DNA from: an uncultured Acetatifactor sp.
GTDB lineage: Bacteria > Bacillota > Clostridia > Lachnospirales > Lachnospiraceae
DNA: 51,911 bases
Direction: 5' to 3'
Assembly (NCBI GenBank): GCA_947589075.1
Contig: CANQBS010000010.1
Span: 1 to 51,911, forward strand
The translations under genes and the position numbers were made by a program. This document shows positions 15,279-22,969 of this stretch, piece after piece. The notes beneath the pieces are model-generated. The model saw only the letters and a list, made by a program, of their open reading frames with translations, had not been told where the DNA came from and searched no databases. The number at the start of each line of letters is the position of its first letter. Positions within the stretch are counted from its first letter, which is position 1.

Positions 15279-17369
15279 TTATTTCTGTGCCACATCCTTC
15301 ATGGAGAAGCTGATCCGGCCCATCTTATCCTTGCCAAGGCACACAACCGTCACCATATCTCCCAGGGTGAGCACATCCTCTACCCGGTTGATCCTCTCCC
15401 TGGCGATCTTGGAAATATGGACCATGCCTTCCTTGCCGGGCGCGAACTCGATAAAGGCGCCGAACTCCTTGATGCTGACCACCTTGCCCCGGAAAACCTG
15501 TCCCGCTTCGAACTCGGTCACGATGATCTTCACCATTTCCGCAGCCTTGTCCATCATTTCCTTATCCGTGCCGCAGATGGAAACCTTGCCGTCGTCGGTG
15601 ATATCGATCTTCACGCCGGTGCGGGCAATGATCTCATTGATGGTCTTGCCTCTCTGGCCCACCACCTCGCCGATCTTCTCCGGATCGATCTGTACGGAAA
15701 TGATCTTGGGCGCATAAGGGCCAACCTCCGGTCTGGGAGCCGCAATGGCGGGCTTCATGCAGGTATCCATGATGTAGAGCCTTGCATCCCGGCATCTTGC
15801 GATGGCGCCTTCCACGATGGGTCTGGTGAGACCGTGGATCTTGATATCCATCTGGATGGCGGTGATGCCCTCTGTGGTGCCGGTCACCTTGAAATCCATG
15901 TCCCCGAAGAAATCCTCCAGGCCCTGGATATCTGTCAGCAGCACGAAATCATCATCCGTTTCCCCGGTTACAAGACCGCAGGAAATACCCGCAACCATCT
16001 TCTTGATGGGAACGCCTGCCGCCATTAAGGACATGCAGGAAGCACAGGTAGAAGCCATGGAGGTGGAACCGTTGGACTCAAAGGTCTCGGATACGGTACG
16101 GATGGCGTAAGGGAACTCTTCCTCGCTGGGAAGCACCGGAAGCAGAGCCCTCTCCGCCAAAGCTCCATGACCGATCTCACGGCGTCCCGGTCCTCTGGAA
16201 GGCTTGGTCTCTCCTACGGAGTAGGAAGGGAAATTATAATGATGCATGTAGCGCTTGCTCACTTCGTTCTCGTCCAGCCCGTCCAGCTTCTGCTGCTCGG
16301 ACAGGGGAGCCAGGGTGCAGACATTGCAGATCTGGGTCTGTCCGCGGGTGAACATGGCGGAGCCGTGAACCCTGGGAATGATGTCCACTTCTGCAGACAG
16401 GGGACGGATCTGGGTGATCTCTCTGCCGTCTGGACGTTTGTGATCCTTTAAGATCATCTTCCGGACGGTCTTCTTCTCATACTGATAAACAGCCTCGCCC
16501 AGAATCGCAAGCCACTCCTCGTTGTCCGCAAAAGCCTCTTCCAGTCTGGCTGTGATCTGGCGGATATTCTCCTCCCGAACCTGCTTCTCGTCGGTGAATA
16601 CAGCCGTCTCCATCTCTTCCGGAGTGACGATTTCCTTCATCTTCTCAAACATTTCCTCAGGAACCGCACAGCTGGTATACTCGTGCTTCGGCTTTCCCAC
16701 CTCGGCAACGATCTTATCAATAAAGGCGATGAGGGTCTGGTTCACTTCATGGGCCAGATAAATGGCCTCGATCATCTTGGCTTCCGGAACCTCATTGGCG
16801 CCGGCTTCGATCATGATCACCTTTTCCCTAGTGGAAGCTACGGTCAGGTTCAGATCCCCGATCTTCCACTGCTCCTGGGAAGGGTTCACCACAAACTCAC
16901 CATCGATCATGCCCACCTGGGTCATGGCGCAGGGACCGTCAAAGGGAATATCGGAAATGCAGGTTGCGATAGCAGCCCCCAGCATGGCCACCAGTTCAGG
17001 ACGGCACTCCGGATCCACGCTCATGACCATATTGTTCAGGGTCACATCGTTGCGGTAATCCTTGGGGAAAAGAGGACGCATGGGTCTGTCGATGACACGG
17101 CTGGTGAGGATAGCGTTCTCACTGGCCTTGCCTTCCCTCTTATTAAAACCACCGGGGATCTTGCCAACCGCATATAACTTTTCTTCAAATTCCACGCTCA
17201 GAGGGAAGAAATCAATTCCCTCCCTGGGCTTTTCAGACGCGGTAGCCGTACATAACACCGTGGTATCCCCGTAATGCATGAAAGCACAGCCATTGGCCTG
17301 CTTCGCCACACGGTTGATGTCTACTGACAGGGTACGTCCCGCCAGCTCCATTGAATATGTCTTATACAT
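15279..17369 (-). CDS. pnp: Polyribonucleotide nucleotidyltransferase
   Basis: 3'-to-5' phosphorolytic exoribonuclease for mRNA turnover. 696 residues from the ATG at 17367-17369, chosen for TAGGAGGAAACTTT directly upstream; the longer frame has no ribosome site. Order: RNase PH domain 1, an all-helical linker, RNase PH domain 2 with RREIGHGALAERAL and the catalytic-site stretch ISCGLVTGETDDDFVLLTD, then a KH domain (VVGQRGKTINEIIARTG near residue 560) and an S1 domain (GKVVSIKEFGAFIEFAPG near residue 630). It follows rpsO, the classical pair. A strong hairpin in the gap suggests RNase processing. Confidence 0.97.
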   Translation of the reverse strand: MYKTYSMELAGRTLSVDINRVAKQANGCAFMHYGDTTVLCTATASEKPREGIDFFPLSVEFEEKLYAVGKIPGGFNKREGKASENAILTSRVIDRPMRPLFPKDYRNDVTLNNMVMSVDPECRPELVAMLGAAIATCISDIPFDGPCAMTQVGMIDGEFVVNPSQEQWKIGDLNLTVASTREKVIMIEAGANEVPEAKMIEAIYLAHEVNQTLIAFIDKIVAEVGKPKHEYTSCAVPEEMFEKMKEIVTPEEMETAVFTDEKQVREENIRQITARLEEAFADNEEWLAILGEAVYQYEKKTVRKMILKDHKRPDGREITQIRPLSAEVDIIPRVHGSAMFTRGQTQICNVCTLAPLSEQQKLDGLDENEVSKRYMHHYNFPSYSVGETKPSRGPGRREIGHGALAERALLPVLPSEEEFPYAIRTVSETFESNGSTSMASTCASCMSLMAAGVPIKKMVAGISCGLVTGETDDDFVLLTDIQGLEDFFGDMDFKVTGTTEGITAIQMDIKIHGLTRPIVEGAIARCRDARLYIMDTCMKPAIAAPRPEVGPYAPKIISVQIDPEKIGEVVGQRGKTINEIIARTGVKIDITDDGKVSICGTDKEMMDKAAEMVKIIVTEFEAGQVFRGKVVSIKEFGAFIEFAPGKEGMVHISKIARERINRVEDVLTLGDMVTVVCLGKDKMGRISFSMKDVAQK

Positions 17370-17408
17370 AAAGTTTCCTCCTACAAAAACAATAAGAACA
17401 CAGGGAAA

Positions 17409-17445
17409 GCGGAGCGACCGAAATCCCTCGGGCACTCCGCTCCGC
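17409..17445 (-). other. rpsO-pnp intergenic hairpin
   Basis: GCGGAGCG (17409-17416) and CGCTCCGC (17438-17445) form a perfect 8-bp stem, with further inner pairing CCGA/TCGG. No U-run follows on the minus strand, so a processing or stability role (as for the RNase III-cut stem before E. coli pnp) is more likely than termination. Confidence 0.65.
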
Positions 17446-17455
17446 AATCAACGCA

Positions 17456-17722
17456 TTACTTTCTAAGTCCCAGCCTGTCGATCAGCTGACGGTATCTTTC
17501 GATATCCTTGCTCTTTAAGTAATTCAGCAGACCACGTCTCTGACCAACCATCTTCAAAAGGCCCCGGCGGGAATGATGATCCTTCGGGTTCACCTTCAGA
17601 TGCTCGGTGAGCTCCTGGATCCTTGCGGTCAGAACCGCCACCTGAACCTCCGGTGAACCGGTATCGCCGGGTGTTCTGGCATACTCATTGATAATGGCTG
17701 TTTTCTTTTCCTTTGAAATCAT
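17456..17722 (-). CDS. rpsO: 30S ribosomal protein S15
   Basis: 88 residues, the standard S15 length, binding 16S rRNA in the platform. Visible are [45 protein letters not shown] and [25 protein letters not shown] lies before the ATG. It has its own strong promoter and a long structured leader (next entries) and is followed by pnp. Confidence 0.98.
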   Translation of the reverse strand: MISKEKKTAIINEYARTPGDTGSPEVQVAVLTARIQELTEHLKVNPKDHHSRRGLLKMVGQRRGLLNYLKSKDIERYRQLIDRLGLRK

Positions 17723-17859
17723 GGCAATAACCTCCTTATCTTCATTATCGTAGTTCCTGCGGGAACCAGGGTTCCCTTAAGCGCCTGATCCTAAGGGCGG
17801 GTCGGAGCTTCCCAGTCCTGAGAACCGGCTTGATATCAGACGGCCTTTCCGCCTGATAC
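17723..17859 (-). promoter_or_regulatory. Structured rpsO leader, candidate S15 autoregulatory site
   Basis: Between the predicted start (about 17859) and the ATG lie 137 bases with several short hairpins on the minus strand: TCAGGCGG/CCGTCTGA, CCCTTAG/TTAAGGG and GGGAACC/GGTTCCC next to the ribosome site. S15 is known to repress its own translation through leader RNA in several bacterial groups, with unrelated structures in each. No match to a specific known fold was made. Confidence 0.5.
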
Positions 17860-17865
17860 CTGCAT

Positions 17866-17894
17866 ATCATATCATAAGTTCTTAAAAATGTAAA
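17866..17894 (-). promoter_or_regulatory. rpsO promoter
   Basis: Minus strand TTTACA (17889-17894), 17-base spacer, TATGAT (17866-17871). An overlapping second TATGAT sits 5 bases closer and gives an unfavourable 12-base spacer. This separates rpsO-pnp from the LRR gene upstream. Confidence 0.75.
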
Positions 17895-18025
17895 CACCCT
17901 TTTTCCTTGAGTCTCAGCAAAGTTTTTAAAAATATCCTGCTGCCAGCATGATGAATCCCGTCGTGATTTCCATAATCCGCGCCTTCCTTCACCATACAGA
18001 ATTACAATCGTATTCTTTCAACGCA

Positions 18026-19525
18026 TCAATCATGATATACGGTTTCCACAAAGGATACCGCTGAAAAGTCAGTAACAGGATTATCACTTAAATACAGTTC
18101 CGTTAGAGACGTAAGATTCCCCAATGCGCTGATGTCGCTGATCTGGTTGGTTCCTAAACTCAGCCACGTCAGCGAGGTCAGGTTCCCCAATGCGCTGATA
18201 TCGCTGATCTGGTTGGTCCCTAAACTCAGCCACGTCAGCGAGGTCAGGTTCCCCAACGCTCCGATGTTGCTGATCTGGTTGCCCCTTAAAACCAGCCACG
18301 TCAGCGAGGTTAGGTTCCCCAATGCGCTGATATCGCCGATCTGGTTGCTCGATAAATCCAGTTCCGTCAGAGACGTCAAATTCCCCAACGCTCTGATGTC
18401 GCTGATCTGGTTGGAGCTTAACCTCAGTTCCGTCAAAGACGTCAGATTCCCCAACGCACTGATATCGCTGATCTGGTTGCTCGATAAATCCAGTTCCGTC
18501 AGAGACGTCAGATTTCCCAGCGCTCTGATGTCGCTGATCTGGTTCCAGCTTAACTTCAGGCTCGTCAGAGACGTCAGATTCCCCAGCGCTCTGATGTCGC
18601 TGATCTGGTTGCTCGATAAATCCAGTTCCGTCAGAGACGTCAGATTCCCCAACGCTCTGATGTCGCTGATCTGGTTGCTATATAAATGCAATTCCGTCAG
18701 AGACGTCAGATTCCCCAGCGCACTGATGTCGCTGATCTGGTTGTTATATAAATGCAGTTCCATCAGAGACGTCAAATTCCTCAATACACTAATGTCGCCA
18801 ATCTGGTTGCCCCCTAAATACAGATAGGTCAAATTGAAAAGTTCACCCAGAGCATTAATGTTTACAATTTCCATATAATTCAAAAATAGTCCCTGCAGCT
18901 CCCACACATCGCTCAGCATGATATCCCTATCCGTGATCCCCGTGATCTCCCTCATGGCGGCTTCCAGGTTCGCATCCTGCCAGTCCATCATATGGTCTTC
19001 CAGTCCGGCTTCCGCCCAGGGTATAAACTTCGGAACGGATGCTGCACTTTCCTGATCCTGGCTCTCATCCTTTTCTTCAGGTACTGGATAACTTTCTTCT
19101 GTTTCTGCAGATTCCTGCCCGGCCGACCCTTCTTCCTGTCCGCCGGACCCAGCCCCCTGTTTCTCCAGATACTCCGCCTCCACTTCATCACGCTTCGCGG
19201 CAATAGCCTCCGACTGCACTTCCACATAACCTTTTTCCAAAATCTGCAAGGCACTTTCATAATCTTCCAGACCTATATACGCATCCGCCGCACCGAGGTA
19301 AGCGTCCGCACACTTCGGCTCTATCTCAATGGCGTCCATATATGCCGCCAGCGCCTTCTCAAAATCCATCTCATTCAGATATCGGTCGCCCAGTTCAAGC
19401 TTTTCTTTCAGTTTCTTCGCCTGGGAGTCCCCTCCGAAAACGATCAGGGAGATAATTAGTATGGCAGCTATAGCTGCAATTCCTGCCGCTATAAACGTGA
19501 TATAATTCTTTTTACCTGATTTCAT
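18026..19525 (-). CDS. Membrane-anchored TPR and leucine-rich-repeat protein (internalin-like)
   Basis: 499 residues. Short basic start, then one membrane segment (about residues 8-30), so a signal-anchor with the rest outside. Residues about 38-110 hold two or three TPR units (LELGDRYLNEMDFEKALAAY). A Glu/Ser/Gln-rich linker follows (about 120-165), then an LRR cap and twelve SDS22-type repeats of 22 residues with the frame NLTSLTELDLSSNQISDI. The last repeat ends NPVTDFSAVSFVETVYHD with no LPXTG signal. LRR proteins of this type bind proteins or glycans outside the cell. GGAGG lies 8 bases before the ATG. Confidence 0.85.
   Translation of the reverse strand: MKSGKKNYITFIAAGIAAIAAILIISLIVFGGDSQAKKLKEKLELGDRYLNEMDFEKALAAYMDAIEIEPKCADAYLGAADAYIGLEDYESALQILEKGYVEVQSEAIAAKRDEVEAEYLEKQGAGSGGQEEGSAGQESAETEESYPVPEEKDESQDQESAASVPKFIPWAEAGLEDHMMDWQDANLEAAMREITGITDRDIMLSDVWELQGLFLNYMEIVNINALGELFNLTYLYLGGNQIGDISVLRNLTSLMELHLYNNQISDISALGNLTSLTELHLYSNQISDIRALGNLTSLTELDLSSNQISDIRALGNLTSLTSLKLSWNQISDIRALGNLTSLTELDLSSNQISDISALGNLTSLTELRLSSNQISDIRALGNLTSLTELDLSSNQIGDISALGNLTSLTWLVLRGNQISNIGALGNLTSLTWLSLGTNQISDISALGNLTSLTWLSLGTNQISDISALGNLTSLTELYLSDNPVTDFSAVSFVETVYHD
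18070..18815 (-). repeat. 66-bp coding repeats of the LRR gene
   Basis: About eleven tandem 66-base units encode the 22-residue LRRs. Neighbouring units are nearly identical at the DNA level; the units at about 18130-18195 and 18196-18261 are almost the same. Such arrays gain and lose copies by slippage or recombination. Confidence 0.9.
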
Positions 19526-19645
19526 CCCCTCATCCTCCCAGTTCTTTAAATTTTTCCAGCTCGCCTTTTCTTCCTGATAGGTTTAGTTTATCTCCTGGTC
19601 CTTTTGCAACAGCAGAAGACCCGAAATAGCAGTTCAGCCCCAAAC

Positions 19646-20848
19646 TCAGTCCTTAATCACCCGCACATATTTCACGGGGGTCCGATAGTTGTATTTGCTG
19701 ATCTTGATGCCGGTTTTCCGGCTGCTGGCATGGATGACCTGACCGCCGCCGATATAGATGGTGACATGGTTGATGGTTCCCTTGCTGTTGGCATAAAAGA
19801 TCAGGTCTCCGGGCAAAAGGTCGGAATAACTGATCTTGGTTCCGTCCTTGGACTGCGCCCTGGCGGTGCGGCTTAAGCTGATCCCGTAGTGCTTAAAGAT
19901 ACTCTGTACAAAACCGGAGCAGTCGGCCCCCTTTGTCAGGCTTGTCCCTCCCCACACATAAGGGTTGCCCAGAAACTGCTTGGCATATTCCGCCAGATCC
20001 ACTCTGACATCGGAGACGCCTGTTCCATAGGCCAGCTCCGACATGCTGACGGCGCAGGAAAGCTTCTCTTCTATTTCCACATACTCTGCGCTGACATAAG
20101 CTTCCTCATCATCCACGGAGACCTTGACCCAGTCTCCCAGATCCTCCAGAAACTCCAGTTCCTCCCCGGCCAGCACCTGAGTGAGCACCGCGCCTTCCAG
20201 ACCGGCCTCCTCTCTGATCCGCACCCCGTCCGATGTGACCCGGGCAACGGTGCGCACCAGCTCCTTTGCCTTTATCCTCGCCTCCGGTCCCGTCAGCAAA
20301 TAGGCGTCCTCCGGGTCATCCACCGCATGCATTTTTACATATCCTTCCACCTCGCCGGACTGAATATGCGCCCAGTCCTCCTCTATATCCAGGATCTCGC
20401 AGGCCGCGTCCTTCGGCAGCTTTCCCACCAGCTTTCCCTCCAGGGAGGGATTCTCTCGGATGTTCAGATTACCCTCCACATCCGCGATACCCAGGTTGGT
20501 ATATCCCCAGAAAGCGTTCTGTGCCTCCTTTGCCATGGCGATATACTCCTCTCTGCTCCGGTTCTTATCCATCAAGGTCTCTGATCCTACCGCGGGCAGA
20601 ACATTCCAGGCTATCTCTGTTTCCGCCGGTTCCGTCGATCCGGGCATCCCCGCCGCTTCCGCTGTTTCCGCCGATCCCGTTGCCTCCGCCGCTTCTGCTG
20701 ATCCTGCCGCTTCCGGCATCACCGCTGCCTGCGCCTGGAAAGGAACCATGAAATAAAGTGCGGCACAAAAGACAGCTGTCCTCATGAACTTTCCCAGAAT
20801 ATCATATTGACTTTCATGTATCCGTTGAAGTACCTTTTTTCTTCTCAT
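19646..20848 (-). CDS. Secreted SH3-domain NlpC/P60 peptidoglycan hydrolase
   Basis: 400 residues from the ATG at 20846-20848 (MRRKKVLQRI), with GAGG 8 bases upstream; an in-frame extension of 23 codons has no ribosome site. A signal peptide is seen around residues 22-43 (MRTAVFCAALYFMVPFQAQA). Then comes a low-complexity Ala/Glu/Gly/Thr stretch, two SH3-type repeats (LNIRENPSLEGKLVGKLP; VRIREEAGLEGAVLTQVL) and a C-terminal NlpC/P60 domain with catalytic Cys in GADCSGFVQSIF and His in INHVTIYIGGGQVIHASS. Family members cut D-Glu to diamino-acid links in stem peptides. It has its own promoter and lies downstream of a terminator. Confidence 0.93.
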   Translation of the reverse strand: MRRKKVLQRIHESQYDILGKFMRTAVFCAALYFMVPFQAQAAVMPEAAGSAEAAEATGSAETAEAAGMPGSTEPAETEIAWNVLPAVGSETLMDKNRSREEYIAMAKEAQNAFWGYTNLGIADVEGNLNIRENPSLEGKLVGKLPKDAACEILDIEEDWAHIQSGEVEGYVKMHAVDDPEDAYLLTGPEARIKAKELVRTVARVTSDGVRIREEAGLEGAVLTQVLAGEELEFLEDLGDWVKVSVDDEEAYVSAEYVEIEEKLSCAVSMSELAYGTGVSDVRVDLAEYAKQFLGNPYVWGGTSLTKGADCSGFVQSIFKHYGISLSRTARAQSKDGTKISYSDLLPGDLIFYANSKGTINHVTIYIGGGQVIHASSRKTGIKISKYNYRTPVKYVRVIKD

Positions 20849-20957
20849 CTCATGTTCCTCTCGTCTTATTCCCTCGTGACTGTTTATGAAACATCGGTTT
20901 CTATGTTTATTAAGCAAAAATTTCTTTTTATTACATTTTTATTACATTTCGACCTAA

Positions 20958-20987
20958 ATTATAACAATTAATACATGTTTTTGTCAA
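20958..20987 (-). promoter_or_regulatory. Promoter of the NlpC/P60 gene
   Basis: Minus strand TTGACA (20982-20987), 18-base spacer, TATAAT (20958-20963), both perfect. The leader to the chosen ATG is about 100 bases and AT-rich, with a short repeat of AAAAATGTAAT near 20930-20948. Confidence 0.8.
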
Positions 20988-21075
20988 CAATATCCGCAGT
21001 GAAATTTATTGGTTTTTGCTGGAAATTTTCAGACAAACAATATTTTCAATTTCCTTTAAACCGCAGAACGCGCCA

Positions 21076-21117
21076 TACAAAAAGACAGAATGCAATGAAC
21101 ATCACATCCTGTCTTTC
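21076..21117 (-). terminator. Intrinsic terminator behind the Na/Pi cotransporter gene
   Basis: AAAGACAGAATG (21081-21092) pairs with CATCCTGTCTTT (21106-21117), one mismatch. On the minus strand it is followed by TTTTTG. It sits between the cotransporter stop and the NlpC promoter. Confidence 0.75.
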
Positions 21118-21183
21118 TTCTATCCTGATCAAAATATCATGGGCCATGATCCTCAGGAAATTATGAAAAGGGTAATGCCGGTC

Positions 21184-22827
21184 TCACGCCGAAGCCCCCG
21201 ACTCTTCCTCCGAAGGAATGGCAAAGGCGATGTTGGTGGCATGGTCAGCCACTCTCTCCAGGCCGGAAACGATATCCGAGAACATCATCCCCGCTTCCGC
21301 AGAGCATTCGCCCCTGGTGAGCCTGTCAATGTGCAGCTGCTGCAGCTCCTTTTCCTTGGCGTCCACCTTATCCTCCAGGACAGACACATCCTGCAGGTGG
21401 GTCTCGTCGCTCTTGGCGAATATTTCAATGGCGTACTGGATCATAAGGATGACCATATCCAGCATCTCCCCCAGCTCCTTCTGGGCCTCCTTGCTGAAGC
21501 CCACCCCCGTCTCCTTACGCTGGCAGGCGGCGTCCGCGATATTCTCCGCATGGTCGCCGATGCGCTCGATATCGTTTACGATATGGAACAGAGCGCCCAG
21601 GCTCTTCAAGTCTTCGATGGGCAGGGTTGCCTGGTTGATCTTCACAAGATAATTGGTAATGGCGTGGTTCAGGAAATTAATATTCTTTTCCACCTCGTAG
21701 ACCTCGTCGATATCCTCCTGGTCCAGGGTGATCAAAGCGTTCATGGAACGAGTCAGATTCTCACTGGCAAGGGAGGCCATCCGCTCCAGCTCCCGCAGCA
21801 CTCCTACCACCGCGGTAGCGGGATTGAACACCACCTTTTCCCCGATATATTTCAGCTGATAGCTTTCTCTGTAACCGATCTTCTGATCCTCGCCGGGCAC
21901 GCACAGGCAGGCCAGCTTTACGATCAGCCCCGAGAAGGGGAACAGGACGATGACCTGGAAGATCTTAAATATGGTATGGCAGTTGGCAACAAATCTTCCG
22001 TTGTCGGAGGAGATGGCGCCGATCACCTTAAATACAAAGTCCTGCGCAAAGAACAGCACCACGTAAATGATCACCGTGCCGATGACATTGAACAGCAGAT
22101 GGATCATGGCCGCCCTCTTGGCGTCCTTTTTGCCGGTAAGGGAAGCCAGCAGGGCCGTGGTACAGGCACCAATATTACAGCCCAGGATGATATAAGGGGT
22201 AATGGCCAGATCCAGCAGATCCTGGTTGGCCAGCAGAAGCACGATACTGACAGTAACGGAAGAACTCTGAATGACTGCGGTAAGAAGGCAGCCCACCAGG
22301 GTTGCCAACAGAGGGAAGCGCAGGGATCTGAGAAGCTCCGTGACCTCCGGCACATTCTTCATCCCCTCCATGGCGGAGGACATGGTGCTGAGGCCCACAA
22401 ACAGGATGCCGAAGCCCACGATTACCTCGGCTCCCTTTTTCACCTTCTCTTTTTTGCAGAACATGGCAACCAGCACCCCGGCCAAAAGGATCACCGGAGC
22501 GATGGCGGAAAGGTTAAAGGATACCAGCAGGGGCGTGATGGTGGTACCGATATTGGCGCCAAAGATCACTCCCGCCGCCTGATACAGATTCATCAGCCCG
22601 GAGTTCACAAAGCTGACCACCATAGCGGTACAGGCGGAAGAAGACTGTATGATGCCGGTAAAAACGATACCCACGATCATGCCCATAAAGCGGTTGGTGG
22701 TGAATATCTCCAGGATATGACGCAGCCTGGCGCCCGCCACCTTCTCAATGGAGTCGCTCATGAGATCCATACCGAACAGAAACAGTCCGAGACCGCCTGC
22801 CAGCGACAAAATGATATTTAAACTCAT
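21184..22827 (-). CDS. Na/Pi cotransporter family protein with C-terminal PhoU-like domain
   Basis: 547 residues. The N-terminal half has about eight to ten membrane segments in two inverted Na_Pi_cotrans repeats, each with the QSSS motif (GIIQSSSACTAMVVSFVNSG near 60-80; TAVIQSSSVTVSIVLLLAN near 195). The C-terminal 200 residues are soluble helices like PhoU (LIRSMNALITLDQEDIDEVYEVE, IERIGDHAENIADAA, GLERVADHATNIAFAI). It probably imports phosphate with sodium. No pst or pho genes are nearby. It is a single-gene unit closed by a terminator. Confidence 0.92.
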   Translation of the reverse strand: MSLNIILSLAGGLGLFLFGMDLMSDSIEKVAGARLRHILEIFTTNRFMGMIVGIVFTGIIQSSSACTAMVVSFVNSGLMNLYQAAGVIFGANIGTTITPLLVSFNLSAIAPVILLAGVLVAMFCKKEKVKKGAEVIVGFGILFVGLSTMSSAMEGMKNVPEVTELLRSLRFPLLATLVGCLLTAVIQSSSVTVSIVLLLANQDLLDLAITPYIILGCNIGACTTALLASLTGKKDAKRAAMIHLLFNVIGTVIIYVVLFFAQDFVFKVIGAISSDNGRFVANCHTIFKIFQVIVLFPFSGLIVKLACLCVPGEDQKIGYRESYQLKYIGEKVVFNPATAVVGVLRELERMASLASENLTRSMNALITLDQEDIDEVYEVEKNINFLNHAITNYLVKINQATLPIEDLKSLGALFHIVNDIERIGDHAENIADAACQRKETGVGFSKEAQKELGEMLDMVILMIQYAIEIFAKSDETHLQDVSVLEDKVDAKEKELQQLHIDRLTRGECSAEAGMMFSDIVSGLERVADHATNIAFAIPSEEESGASA

Positions 22828-22969
22828 AATCTGTTATCCCTTCGCTTTCGCAAATCCTGCATACGCAATAAAAGCATTCATTTTAAAACTCAGTCAAAAA
22901 ACAACGATCATTCTTATTTTAAGGGAAAACAGGAAAAGATACAACTGTTTTTTTTATTTTAAGGTGATT

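Noticed and set aside
18070-18815. Regular 66-bp units as a possible CRISPR array
   Set aside because: The units are continuous in-frame LRR codons with no spacers; no cas genes are in the window.
21016-22821. Plus-strand 601-codon open frame opposite the Na/Pi cotransporter
   Set aside because: His/Gln/Gly-rich shadow of the membrane protein gene; it also crosses the terminator and has no ribosome binding site.
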